Assembly: GCA_002353635.1 (NCBI GenBank)
Contig: DEKA01000005.1
Span: 2,951 to 66,950 of the forward strand
Length of the DNA stretch: 64,000 nucleotides
Reading direction: 5' to 3'
Origin: Lachnospiraceae bacterium UBA2734
GTDB lineage: Bacteria > Bacillota > Clostridia > Lachnospirales > Lachnospiraceae
Shown here piece after piece: positions 45,714 to 54,142 of this stretch; positions within the stretch are counted from its first letter, which is position 1, and each line of letters begins with the position of its first letter. A program made the position numbers and the translations under genes. The notes beneath the pieces are model-generated. The model saw only the letters and a program-made list of their open reading frames with translations. It had not been told where the DNA came from and made no database searches.

Positions 45714-46604
45714 ATGTCCTATAAAGATAAAATCAAACAGAGAGCCGCAGATCTGGACTATGCCCTCTATGCGCACCATATTTTCGGCATGAAGAATCGG
45801 ATCAGGGTACTGACGATTGACCAGACGCTGGATGATCTGCTGAACACGGACAAGAGTCTGGTGCGCTTTGGAGACGGCGAGATTGTGATGATGAGGGGGC
45901 GCTCTCTTAAGCTCCAGGATCTCAATGCGGAGCTGGTGACAAGGCTCCAGACAATTCTTGGATTTCAGGAAAAGAAGCTCATGGTGGCCATCCCGGACTG
46001 TGTGATGAGCGTAGACGGCTACACGCAGCACGCGAAGGATTTCTGGCGCGACCACCTGCTGTTCTGCAGAAGGTATTATGACCAGTACTGCAACAGCGTG
46101 AAGTATTACGGCAATGCATTTGTGACAAGGTGCTACCGCATGTTCGAGGACAAGACGCCCTGCGCAGACTGGTTTGACAAGTGGCGCCATGTCTTTGCGG
46201 GCCGGCAGCTCGTTGTCGTGGAAGGTGCTGCGACACACGGCGGCGTCGGAGATAATCTTTTCTCTCTCGCACAGTCGGTGGAGAGAATTATTGCGCCGCC
46301 GAGGAATGCGTTTGACCGGTATAAAGATATTCTGAAGGCATGTCAGTCTTACCCGAAGGACAGGCTCTTTCTTCTCTCCATAGGACCTACGGCAAAGCCT
46401 CTCGCGGAGGATCTCTTCTATGCGGGCTACCGCGTCATCGACATCGGCAATCTCGATATGGAATATGAATGGTTTCTGAAGGGTAACACGGACCCTGTGC
46501 CCAAGCTCTCTGTCGATACGATGGCAAAGAGCAGGGAGACGGCAGAGCACGACCCTGCGTTTGCGCAGTACATGGAGGAAGTGCAGAAGGTAATTGAGCT
46601 GTGA
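45714..46604 (+). CDS. GT-D fold glycosyltransferase (DUF1792, SP_1767-type)
   Basis: The family signature LVRFGDGEIVMMRG is near residue 48, followed by VAIPDCV and FLLSIGPTAKPLAEDL. The DUF1792 domain was defined from a streptococcal glucosyltransferase acting in O-glycan extension and uses a distinct GT-D fold. Residues 1-45 are a lead of low conservation. The gene runs into the next with a 4-base GTGA overlap, so the two products are probably made together. Confidence 0.87.
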   Translation: MSYKDKIKQRAADLDYALYAHHIFGMKNRIRVLTIDQTLDDLLNTDKSLVRFGDGEIVMMRGRSLKLQDLNAELVTRLQTILGFQEKKLMVAIPDCVMSVDGYTQHAKDFWRDHLLFCRRYYDQYCNSVKYYGNAFVTRCYRMFEDKTPCADWFDKWRHVFAGRQLVVVEGAATHGGVGDNLFSLAQSVERIIAPPRNAFDRYKDILKACQSYPKDRLFLLSIGPTAKPLAEDLFYAGYRVIDIGNLDMEYEWFLKGNTDPVPKLSVDTMAKSRETAEHDPAFAQYMEEVQKVIEL

Positions 46605-47779
46605 GTCTTGAGGTCCTTTTTTTTACGCATCATCTCTGCGCGGGAGGCGCGGAGAAGACTGTCAGGACACTGGCAGATTATATGAACGGGGATCCGGAGC
46701 TGCGCAGGAAGGTGCATGTGACGGTCTGTGTCGTCTACGATGATCCCGAAAGCCGCGCGGCGATGAAGAGCGAAGTCATTGTGATGAAGAATGCATCTGC
46801 AGCATCGGATGGAAAAGCCGCCAAGGCGGCGAATGTCCTCAGACAGATGAGAGAGCTCAGGCAGATCAAGAGGGAGCGGCACATTGACGTCTGTGTGAGC
46901 TTCCTGCCCGGCGCTGATTTTCTGAATGTCCATTCCGACGCGGGGGAGAAGAGAATTGTCTCCGTGCGCAATAAGGAATCCCTCTTCACCTGGGGACTGC
47001 CGAAGAAGCTCTATGTGGAGGATGCCTACCGGCACGCAGACCGGCTGGTGGCGGTGACGGAGATTGTGCGGCAGGACTGCATCTCTTATTTTCATGTGCC
47101 TCCGGAAAAAGTGGTCACCATACACAACGCGGCGCCTTCGCCTTCACTTGGAAGCGGCGCAGATGCAGCATTCCTCTCGTTTGCGGAGGGAAGATTTGTC
47201 GTCATGACTGTCGGCAGGCTCCATCCAACAAAAGGGCAGGACCACCTGCTGCGGGCATTTGCGTCTGCTTTTGGAGGGAAGGAGCAATATGGGCTTGCGC
47301 TCATCGGCGGCGGAGAGGAAGAAGAGAGACTCCGTGCGCTGGCGGATGGGCTTGGCATCTCCGGGCAGGTGTATTTTGCCGGCTTTCAGCCGCATCCCAC
47401 AGATTTCCTGGAACATGCGGATCTCTTTGTCCTGCCCTCCAATGTGGAAGGGATGCCGAACGCGGTGATCGAGGCCATGCAGGCAGGAGTTCCCGTCATC
47501 GCGACGGAGTGCGGCGCGCGGGAAATTCTGTCCCCGGATACGGATCCGCTTGTGCAGATAACGGACCGCGCAGATTATGCGCCTTACGGGGTTCTTGTGC
47601 CCGTGTGCGATGCGGGCGATGAGACAGGGCGGGAACAGATCATGGCGGACGCCATGCAGAATCTGGCGCAGGACGCCGCACTGCGCCAGAGATACAGGGA
47701 TTCAGCGGGGGAGAGACTGAAGGATTTTGACATCGGCAGGATCTGCCGCAGATGGATCGAGGTATTTGAGCGTGTCTGA
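46601..47779 (+). CDS. GT4 family glycosyltransferase
   Basis: A 392-residue GT-B enzyme starting at GTG, overlapping the previous stop. HHLCAGGAEKTVRTLA at the N terminus and the donor-half blocks VGRLHPTKGQDHLLRAF and LPSNVEGMPNAVIEAM (E-x7-E) are typical of GalNAc/GlcNAc-type GT4 transferases such as PglA/PglH. Specificity is not determinable. Confidence 0.88.
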   Translation: MSLEVLFFTHHLCAGGAEKTVRTLADYMNGDPELRRKVHVTVCVVYDDPESRAAMKSEVIVMKNASAASDGKAAKAANVLRQMRELRQIKRERHIDVCVSFLPGADFLNVHSDAGEKRIVSVRNKESLFTWGLPKKLYVEDAYRHADRLVAVTEIVRQDCISYFHVPPEKVVTIHNAAPSPSLGSGADAAFLSFAEGRFVVMTVGRLHPTKGQDHLLRAFASAFGGKEQYGLALIGGGEEEERLRALADGLGISGQVYFAGFQPHPTDFLEHADLFVLPSNVEGMPNAVIEAMQAGVPVIATECGAREILSPDTDPLVQITDRADYAPYGVLVPVCDAGDETGREQIMADAMQNLAQDAALRQRYRDSAGERLKDFDIGRICRRWIEVFERV

Positions 47780-49532
47780 CGTTTTTAAGGAACTTGGCTA
47801 CATTTTCACGAAAAAAGAGAAATTCTACCTGTTCTTTCTTCTGGTGATTATCGTCATCTCCAGCGCGATGGAGCTGCTGGGCGTATCCGCCTTTCTGCCG
47901 TTCATTCAGGTGACAATGAATCCGGAGACGATTCAGAGCAATGCGAAGCTGCGGTTTTTCTATGAACTCCTGGATTTCCGCAATTCGACGGATTTTCTTG
48001 CGGCGATCGCGCTCGTCATTATTTTCATCTTTGTCTTTAAGAATATCTTCCTCGCCTGGGAGAGAAACGAGATCTATAAGTTCTCGTTCGGCCTGCAGAA
48101 GAGAATTTCCGTGCGCCTTCTCACCGCTTACATGAGTGAGCCGTACACGTTTCATCTGAACAAGAATATCTCCGAGATGCAGAGGGCTCTCCTCGATGAC
48201 ACGGATCTTGTGGCCAAGCTCATCATTCATGGACTAGAGCTGATCACAGAGGTGCTCGTGTGCGTGATCCTCGGCGTCTATCTCTTCAACGTCAGCAAGT
48301 CCATCACCGTCATCGTCGTCGGGATTCTCCTGATCCTTGTGGTCGGTTTCACTGCTCTTGCCAAGAAGATTTCCGGGACGCTGGGCAAGGAAAACCAGAA
48401 AAACCGGAGCCTCATTTACCAGTGGATGAACCAGGCTCTCGGCGGCATCAAGGAAGTGAAAGTACTCGGAAGAGAGCAGTTCTTCCTGAACCGCTATGAG
48501 AAGACATTCCGCGTCTATGTGCGGGATGTGCGCATTGCGCGTCTTGCCGGTGAGCTCCCGCACTTCTTTGTGGAGGCGGCCTGCATGACAGGTCTTCTCT
48601 CCGCCATTATTCTGAAAATGTACTTCGGGCAGAAGTCCTTCCAGGCCTTCATCCCGCAGATGGCCGTGTTCGCAGTTGCGGCTTTCCGGATGCTTCCTTC
48701 GGTCGGCAAGATCAATGAGCACGTGAGCAATGTCCTGTATGACATTCCTTCCCTCAACATCATCTACAGAGATCTTCTCGATGTGGAGCAGGCACCGGAG
48801 AAGCCAAAGCCGTGCGATCCTTCCTGGAAGCTTCAGAACGGTGTCAGGGTGGAGCATGTATCCTTCCACTATCCGGAAAGCGCAGAGAACATCCTTGATG
48901 ATGCCAGCCTCGAGATTCCAAGGGGCAAAACCGTCGCCCTTGTCGGTGCATCCGGCGCCGGAAAGACCACAATGGCGGACCTCATTCTGGGCCTTCTTAC
49001 GCCGCAGTTGGGGCATATCTTCGCCGATGATCTGGATATTGTGAAGAACGTGCGCACGTGGCAGAGAGAGATCGGCTACATTCCGCAGGTGATCTACCTC
49101 TCTGATGATACGATCCGCAACAATATTGCCTTCGGCATCGAGGCGTCCGAGATCGATGAGGACGCAGTGGTGCGGGCGGCAAAGGAGGCACAGCTCTACG
49201 ACTTCATCCAGACGCTTCCGGAGGGACTCGATACGCGCGTGGGCGACCGGGGCGTTCGCATCTCCGGAGGACAGCGGCAGAGAATCGGCATTGCAAGAGC
49301 TCTCTACCATGATCCGGAAGTTCTGATCCTGGACGAGGCGACGTCCGCCCTCGACAATGAGACGGAGACCGCTGTTATGGAATCGGTCGATGCGCTGCAC
49401 GGACAGAAGACTATGCTCATCATTGCTCACAGACTCTCCACCATCCGCAACGCCGACATCGTCTACGAGATCGGCGGCGGGAAGGCAGCGCTTCGGGATA
49501 AGGAAGAAGTTTTGTCCGGTCAGAAGGATTGA
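47772..49532 (+). CDS. MsbA/PglK-like ABC transporter (fused permease-ATPase), probable lipid-linked glycan flippase
   Basis: Residues 1-320 contain six membrane segments of a type IV ABC exporter; the ATPase has Walker A GASGAGKTT (392-400), the signature ISGGQRQRIGIARAL and Walker B VLILDEATSALD, with the switch histidine in IIAHRLSTI. The head of the protein (KKEKFYLFFLLVIIVISSAMELLGV) is like PglK, which flips lipid-linked oligosaccharides. The GTG at 47772 is chosen because GAGG lies nine bases ahead; an earlier in-frame TTG has no such site. No Wzx-type flippase is seen in the window, so this protein may serve the Wzy-like polymerase. Confidence 0.88.
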   Translation: MSDVFKELGYIFTKKEKFYLFFLLVIIVISSAMELLGVSAFLPFIQVTMNPETIQSNAKLRFFYELLDFRNSTDFLAAIALVIIFIFVFKNIFLAWERNEIYKFSFGLQKRISVRLLTAYMSEPYTFHLNKNISEMQRALLDDTDLVAKLIIHGLELITEVLVCVILGVYLFNVSKSITVIVVGILLILVVGFTALAKKISGTLGKENQKNRSLIYQWMNQALGGIKEVKVLGREQFFLNRYEKTFRVYVRDVRIARLAGELPHFFVEAACMTGLLSAIILKMYFGQKSFQAFIPQMAVFAVAAFRMLPSVGKINEHVSNVLYDIPSLNIIYRDLLDVEQAPEKPKPCDPSWKLQNGVRVEHVSFHYPESAENILDDASLEIPRGKTVALVGASGAGKTTMADLILGLLTPQLGHIFADDLDIVKNVRTWQREIGYIPQVIYLSDDTIRNNIAFGIEASEIDEDAVVRAAKEAQLYDFIQTLPEGLDTRVGDRGVRISGGQRQRIGIARALYHDPEVLILDEATSALDNETETAVMESVDALHGQKTMLIIAHRLSTIRNADIVYEIGGGKAALRDKEEVLSGQKD

Positions 49533-49600
49533 GGGGATCTGTCCCTGCGTGCAAAGGTATCCCTGACATAACAGCGGGCAGGACTGCGCATCCGTATCTG

Positions 49601-49630
49601 TCCCTGCCCGGGCGCAGACCCCGGCAGGGA
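49601..49630. repeat. Strong 11-pair hairpin ahead of GT4 gene
   Basis: TCCCTGCC-c-GGG pairs with CCC-c-GGCAGGGA with one internal mismatch and a short loop. No T-run follows. It sits 33 bases ahead of the next start and could slow or attenuate read-through. Confidence 0.5.
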
Positions 49631-49662
49631 GGAGACCAAGGGCGGGACCGGGAGAAAACCAT

Positions 49663-50958
49663 ATGCGAGTGATGTATATAGCACCCCGCTATCACACGAA
49701 CCAGGCGGCGGTCATGCGGGGATGGAAGGAGCACGGGGACGAGGTTCTTTTCGTCTCAAGATCGAAGGGCTTTGCGGAGGACTACACTGATATTACGCCG
49801 GTGATGGTGCCTTACGCAGGAAGCTATCAGAAATTCGAGAAGCTCTACTGTGCACTGAAGAAAAATGATCCGTTTGCACACAATATAGGTCTGCGGCTGG
49901 GGTATCCATCCGGCAGAAGAATAGGGGAGCTGCTGGACAGTTTCCAACCGGATCTCGTAATCCTGCGCGAGAAGTCAGTTTACTCGATTGCCTGTTACAG
50001 ACAGTGCAGGTTAAGAGGCATCCGCACACTCCTTTACAACCAGAGCCCGCTCTACGAGGAGCCGGGTGAGATACACGATGATGCAGGGCACCGCCTGATG
50101 GATGCTCTTCTTCCGTTACCACGATTCACGCCTGTGCGCGCGGCAGCGGGATGGACGGTCGGCGAAGACGGCAGACCTGTGCAGATCAAGACGGCGGGGG
50201 AGACGGCCGGCAATGACGGTGAACCTGTGCAGATCAAGGCATCACGGAGCAGAGGGGAGAGCGGGACGGACCATATCACACCCGCGCTGCAGCAGGCAGT
50301 ACCTCCGGTGCGAACTCAAAATGCATGGTTTGTTCCTTTTGCAGCGCAGCTGACGAGGAGCCCTGACAGAAAGGATTACTGTCAGGGCGGGCGGATCCGC
50401 ATCCTTGATGTGGGCAAATTCGAGCGCAGAAAGAACCATCTTCTCATGCTGGACGCCTTTGCCAAAGTGCAGCGGGAGATTCCGTCGGCACGGCTGACAA
50501 TTGCGGGGCAGGTGAGTGATGATTTTCACAGAGCCTACTATAAAGAGGTGATGGCGCATATTGAGGAGCTTCACCTCTCTGATACAGTCACTGTGCGCAC
50601 GAATCTTGACCGCACGCAGATGTATGAGGAGTATGCGCGCACGGACCTCTATGTGTTGCCCAGTACCGGTGAGCCCGCAGCCTTTTCTCCTCTTGAAGCG
50701 ATGGCGGAGTCCATTCCTGCCGTATCCGGAACGGGAAACGGCACGGCGGACTACATTGTGCCGGGGGAGTGCGGCAGTATTTTCAGAGATCAGGATGTGG
50801 AGTGTCTTGCGGCAGCAATTCTCTCCGTGATCAGCGATCCCTCGAACATCCGGCGGATGGGGGAGGGCGCGTATGCGAATATGCGGCAGCATTACCAGTT
50901 CGTCAATTATTACGATGCGCTGATGCAGATTCTGAAGGCCCAAAATGAACATGGATAA
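49663..50958 (+). CDS. GT4 family glycosyltransferase with duplicated insert
   Basis: A 431-residue GT-B enzyme. The donor half carries LDVGKFERRKNHLLMLDAF and LPSTGEPAAFSPLEAM. Between the halves (about residues 155-215) lies a low-conservation insert with two copies of DGxPVQIK, encoded by a 24-base direct repeat at 50167-50190 and 50215-50238. The core motifs on either side are intact, so the enzyme is probably active. It overlaps the following GT2 gene by 14 bases. Confidence 0.85.
   Translation: MRVMYIAPRYHTNQAAVMRGWKEHGDEVLFVSRSKGFAEDYTDITPVMVPYAGSYQKFEKLYCALKKNDPFAHNIGLRLGYPSGRRIGELLDSFQPDLVILREKSVYSIACYRQCRLRGIRTLLYNQSPLYEEPGEIHDDAGHRLMDALLPLPRFTPVRAAAGWTVGEDGRPVQIKTAGETAGNDGEPVQIKASRSRGESGTDHITPALQQAVPPVRTQNAWFVPFAAQLTRSPDRKDYCQGGRIRILDVGKFERRKNHLLMLDAFAKVQREIPSARLTIAGQVSDDFHRAYYKEVMAHIEELHLSDTVTVRTNLDRTQMYEEYARTDLYVLPSTGEPAAFSPLEAMAESIPAVSGTGNGTADYIVPGECGSIFRDQDVECLAAAILSVISDPSNIRRMGEGAYANMRQHYQFVNYYDALMQILKAQNEHG
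50167..50238 (+). repeat. Direct repeat inside GT4 gene
   Basis: Two 24-base copies sharing CCTGTGCAGATCAAG, spaced 48 bases apart (16 codons), within the coding frame. They differ at two or three positions near the 5' end of the unit. Confidence 0.7.
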
Positions 50959-51874
50959 ACCGTTTCTGACTATATTGACACCCGCCTACAACCGGGCGTC
51001 GAAGCTCCCATCGCTCTATGCCTCGCTCTGCAGCCAGACAGATAAAGGGTTTGTGTGGCTGGTGGTGGATGACGGGAGCACAGACGGGACAGAGAATCTG
51101 GTCCGCGGCTTCGCAGAAGAAAAGAGCGGATTCGAAATTGAGTACCTCCGCAAGGAGAACGGGGGCAAGCACACCGCACTGAACCTCGGGATCAGCCGGG
51201 TCCGGACGGAGCTCACTTTTATTGTCGACAGCGATGACCGGCTGACCCCGGGCAGTGCAGTAGCCGCCATTCGGCAGATCAGCAGAGAATATGCGCCGCG
51301 TCGGCAAACTGAGCACCTGTGCGGCTATAGCCTCCTGCGTGTAGATGAACAGGGCACCGTGAATGCGGGCAGTTTTCCGGTAGACGGCGCTATCAGCACC
51401 TACATGGAACAGCGGATCAATGCAGGACTCCTTGGGGATAAGGCAGAGGTATTCTACACTGATGTGCTGCGGCAGTATCCCTTTCCTGTCTTTGCGAAGG
51501 AAAAGTTTCTCCCGGAGGATGCAGTGTGGATGGCCATGTCGCCGCCCTGGAATATGGTTCATCTCAACCGGCCGGTGTATATCTGTGAGTACCTTGAAGG
51601 CGGACTGACAAAGAGCGGCCGCCGCATGAAAATCCATTCGCCCCTCGGGATGATGTACCGCTCGAAGGTTTATCTGGAAAAGGACGGCGTGAAAACCAGC
51701 GTGCGCCTGAAGATGATGCTTCTGTATCAGATCTACGAGGGCTTTGCCAGGGACCTGTACCGCAGTGGGGAGGAGGCAGAAGGGCGCGTATCCATCCGCC
51801 GCGGCTTCCTGTACTGGCTCATGTGGGTACCGGGCCGCATCCTCTGCATAATTTGGAAAAAGCGATATGCATGA
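50945..51874 (+). CDS. GT2 family glycosyltransferase
   Basis: A 309-residue GT-A enzyme. FLTILTPAYNRASKL, VVDDGSTDGTENL, ENGGKHTALNLGI and the metal motif VDSDDRL are all intact. The last 25 residues are hydrophobic then basic and may anchor the protein at the membrane. GAAGG six bases ahead of the ATG supports the start within the end of the preceding gene. Confidence 0.9.
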   Translation: MNMDKPFLTILTPAYNRASKLPSLYASLCSQTDKGFVWLVVDDGSTDGTENLVRGFAEEKSGFEIEYLRKENGGKHTALNLGISRVRTELTFIVDSDDRLTPGSAVAAIRQISREYAPRRQTEHLCGYSLLRVDEQGTVNAGSFPVDGAISTYMEQRINAGLLGDKAEVFYTDVLRQYPFPVFAKEKFLPEDAVWMAMSPPWNMVHLNRPVYICEYLEGGLTKSGRRMKIHSPLGMMYRSKVYLEKDGVKTSVRLKMMLLYQIYEGFARDLYRSGEEAEGRVSIRRGFLYWLMWVPGRILCIIWKKRYA

Positions 51875-52000
51875 GTGTCTGAGCGCCTCGTCGGCATGCC
51901 TATGGATATGCGCATTCCGATCGGACAGGTGCAGAGCAGGCAGCACACAGAAAACGTGCCTGTGTCCCGGCGGCAGTATGTAAGGCGGAGAGGTTATCCG

Positions 52001-53824
52001 ATGACAAGAAAACTGACAGTGCAGGAACTGCTCTTTTATGTGTATTTTGCACTTATGCTGGTGCTCAAGGGCACCGGCTTTACGGACGGACCGGTATACC
52101 GCGCGGCAATCCTTGCTTCTGTTGTCCTCGTATATCTCCGGATTGCACCAGGCGGGTACGACCGGCGCCAATACATGATGGTGATCGCCCTGACTGCGCT
52201 CATGTGCATCGTTTACTGGAGAACAAGGAATGAATCTGTTCTCTTTGTGATTCCTGCACTCCTGTGCGTGGAAGGGATCCCCATGCGTGATCTCTTTCGC
52301 TTCGGCGGCATCTTCTGGGGCCTTTCCTTTGTCTTTCAGGCTGTGACGCAGCTCCTTAATCTGCGAACAAGAGATTTTGTGATTCATCACAAGTTCGGAC
52401 TGGGGTATGCTTTCCGTTGGGCGCTCGGCTATTCCCATCCCAATGTTCTGATGGTCGCTTATACGGCGCTGATCATGTACCTTTTCTGGTACTGCAGAGG
52501 GGGACGGCATCTCCGCAGATGGATACTGACCTCCTTTTTCTTCGCCCTCTTTTTCTTCCTGTATTCCTTCAGCATCACCGGCATTTTATATTACAGCTCA
52601 TTCATTCTTATTCTTGGTGCAGCGGAGATTCACAGGCGCTCCGGGCTTGGAAGCGGGGCAGTTTTGCGGGCTGCAGCAGAACTTCTTCTTCCGCTCTGCG
52701 TTCTCTTTTCCCTTGTCGTCCCTGTTGTGACTTATCCGGGGAAGATTTATCAGGTCCTCAATAAGCTGATGACGACAAGACCTCTGCTGACGCACTATTT
52801 TCTGACCCATTATGGTCTTAATCTGTTCGGCCTGCGCACTGACGGCATCGGACGGAATCTGACTCTGGACTGTTCATACGCAAATCTCCTTATTTATAGT
52901 GGAAGCGTACTGTTCGCTGTCCTGATCGGCGCGTACTGCGTCACAATTGTCCGGACCTGCCGCATGATGCCTTCCTATGAGAGGAGTCTTCGCCTTGCAA
53001 TTCTTCTCTCGACGGCCGTCGGCATGACCAGCGAGCCGTTCGGCTTCAACACGGCGTACAAGAACACCGCGCTCTTTCTTGTCGGCGAGATGCTGTATGA
53101 GGTCACACGGGGCAGAGGAGAGCACGCTGTTCAGGCAGAGGGAGCTGTCCATCAGGAGGCCGGCATCTCTGTGGCTCGGTCTGCATCTGAAAATATAACT
53201 CCCCGGAAGAAATCTTCCGGTTCCATCTCCTGGCTCTCCCGGCAGCACAACGTGCCGGATTTGCCCGCCGCAGCGGAGAAGGCCGCGGGGAGAAGCGCGC
53301 GGCTGTTCAAAAGGGCGGGCCGCCTCGGATTGGCGTTGGGGGCAGTCGGCGCAGCTGTCGGCATTCTCCTTGCTGCTTCACTGATGCGTCTTCCTTCGCA
53401 CTGGTATGCCTTTCGCTCAAGCATCGATATAGAAGGAGAGGAGGGGCCGCTTTTTCTCACTGCGCAGCAGGCGCAGAGTCTTCGGGAGAATACCGACGTG
53501 CGGGTGATGGAGTACAAAGATGAAGAGACGCCGATGCAGGAGCTCATATCTCCGGGCGGTACGTTTGCAGATATCATGAAAGCGAATGAGGTTTCCGGAC
53601 AGGACAAAACCGTAAACGGACAGGAATCCGGTACCGCAGCAGAGGAGGACAATGCCAGGCTGAAGGAAAAGAGCGCTGAAGAAGAGGCATCTGCAGGAGT
53701 TCTGCAGGCGCCGAATCTCAACCGGATTGAATGTCTGCGGATTCTCTGCAGCGCAGGGCTCGCGGGCGCTCTTGCGGGAAGCGCCATCACCGTCCTTGTC
53801 GGAAAACTGCGGAAGCTTCAATAG
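52001..53824 (+). CDS. Wzy-like polysaccharide polymerase with C-terminal extension
   Basis: The first 390 residues contain about ten hydrophobic segments and a long outside loop near residues 240-290, as in Wzy/EpsK-type polymerases; GYAFRWALGYSHPNVLMVAYT is a typical block before it. After residue 400 comes a basic linker, then a membrane segment (near 470-487), about 90 outside residues, and a final membrane segment (near 580-600). That last part resembles the two-span layout of Wzz chain-length regulators. The ATG at 52001 has GGAGAGG at eight bases; an upstream in-frame GTG would add 42 residues with no hydrophobic character. Sequence alone cannot rule out an O-antigen ligase. Confidence 0.72.
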   Translation: MTRKLTVQELLFYVYFALMLVLKGTGFTDGPVYRAAILASVVLVYLRIAPGGYDRRQYMMVIALTALMCIVYWRTRNESVLFVIPALLCVEGIPMRDLFRFGGIFWGLSFVFQAVTQLLNLRTRDFVIHHKFGLGYAFRWALGYSHPNVLMVAYTALIMYLFWYCRGGRHLRRWILTSFFFALFFFLYSFSITGILYYSSFILILGAAEIHRRSGLGSGAVLRAAAELLLPLCVLFSLVVPVVTYPGKIYQVLNKLMTTRPLLTHYFLTHYGLNLFGLRTDGIGRNLTLDCSYANLLIYSGSVLFAVLIGAYCVTIVRTCRMMPSYERSLRLAILLSTAVGMTSEPFGFNTAYKNTALFLVGEMLYEVTRGRGEHAVQAEGAVHQEAGISVARSASENITPRKKSSGSISWLSRQHNVPDLPAAAEKAAGRSARLFKRAGRLGLALGAVGAAVGILLAASLMRLPSHWYAFRSSIDIEGEEGPLFLTAQQAQSLRENTDVRVMEYKDEETPMQELISPGGTFADIMKANEVSGQDKTVNGQESGTAAEEDNARLKEKSAEEEASAGVLQAPNLNRIECLRILCSAGLAGALAGSAITVLVGKLRKLQ

Positions 53825-53873
53825 GATAATTTTTAGATAACAGGGCAGGAAATTTTAATTCTTTTTTAAGGAT

Positions 53874-53893
53874 TGAACAATTGTTCATCTTTT
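53874..53893. promoter_or_regulatory. Perfect 14-base palindrome TGAACAATTGTTCA plus T-run
   Basis: The palindrome (53874-53887) contains GAAC-n4-GTTC, the spacing of Firmicute LexA boxes, and its half TTGTTCA recurs in the intergenic stem-loops. TCTTTTTT follows directly, so it could instead end the polymerase transcript, although a stem with no loop would be poor. It lies about 90 bases ahead of the proposed rnf -35. Confidence 0.4.
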
Positions 53894-53975
53894 TTACACA
53901 GAAGAAGCGGATATCATGGGTCACAGTTTTGTGAATTTGTCCCAAGGCATCCGTTATTTTCATAGCAATTTATGG

Positions 53976-54002
53976 TTGATCTGGAAAGAAAAGGAGTATA
54001 AT
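53976..54002 (+). promoter_or_regulatory. Probable rnf operon promoter
   Basis: A perfect -10 TATAAT at 53997-54002 is preceded by TTGATC at 53976-53981, with a spacing of 15 bases, shorter than ideal; an offset -35 (ATGGTT) would give a longer one. The surrounding A/T-rich DNA and the 140-base leader to rnfC fit a main operon promoter. Confidence 0.5.
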
Positions 54003-54008
54003 AAATCC

Positions 54009-54142
54009 GTGTGCGGAATGGCGAAAAATAAAAAAAGTATAAATTCGCCCTCTGCCGGCAAGCCTCGAAGGCTGATAAAAAAGTAGGAACAGAGGCCTCT
54101 GCAGGGCAGACGCATAAAATCCTATACAAGGAGGAAAACATT
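54009..54142 (+). promoter_or_regulatory. Structured 5' leader of the rnf operon
   Basis: Possible pairings are GGCGAA (54020-54025) with TTCGCC (54044-54049); GCCCT (54047-54051) with AGGGC (54103-54107); AGCCT with AGGCT (54061-54073); and the palindrome CAGAGGCCTCTG (54090-54101). The first two share bases and exclude each other. A very good AAGGAGG site precedes rnfC. No known riboswitch class is recognised. Confidence 0.4.

Larger units (their letters stand above)
53825..54142. other. Gene-free region carrying the rnf control elements
   Basis: No gene is seen. It holds an A/T-rich start, the 14-base palindrome at 53874 followed by a T-run, a promoter near 53976-54002, and a structured leader up to rnfC. 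The A/T content is clearly higher than in the flanking genes. Confidence 0.6.

Noticed and set aside
49601..49630. Hairpin considered as an intrinsic terminator
   Set aside because: The stem is strong but no T-run follows; kept only as a hairpin.
50903..52510. 535-codon minus-strand frame opposite two glycosyltransferase genes
   Set aside because: Composition is His/Cys/Arg-rich as in antisense shadows, no motif is visible, and it lies over clear GT2 and polymerase genes.
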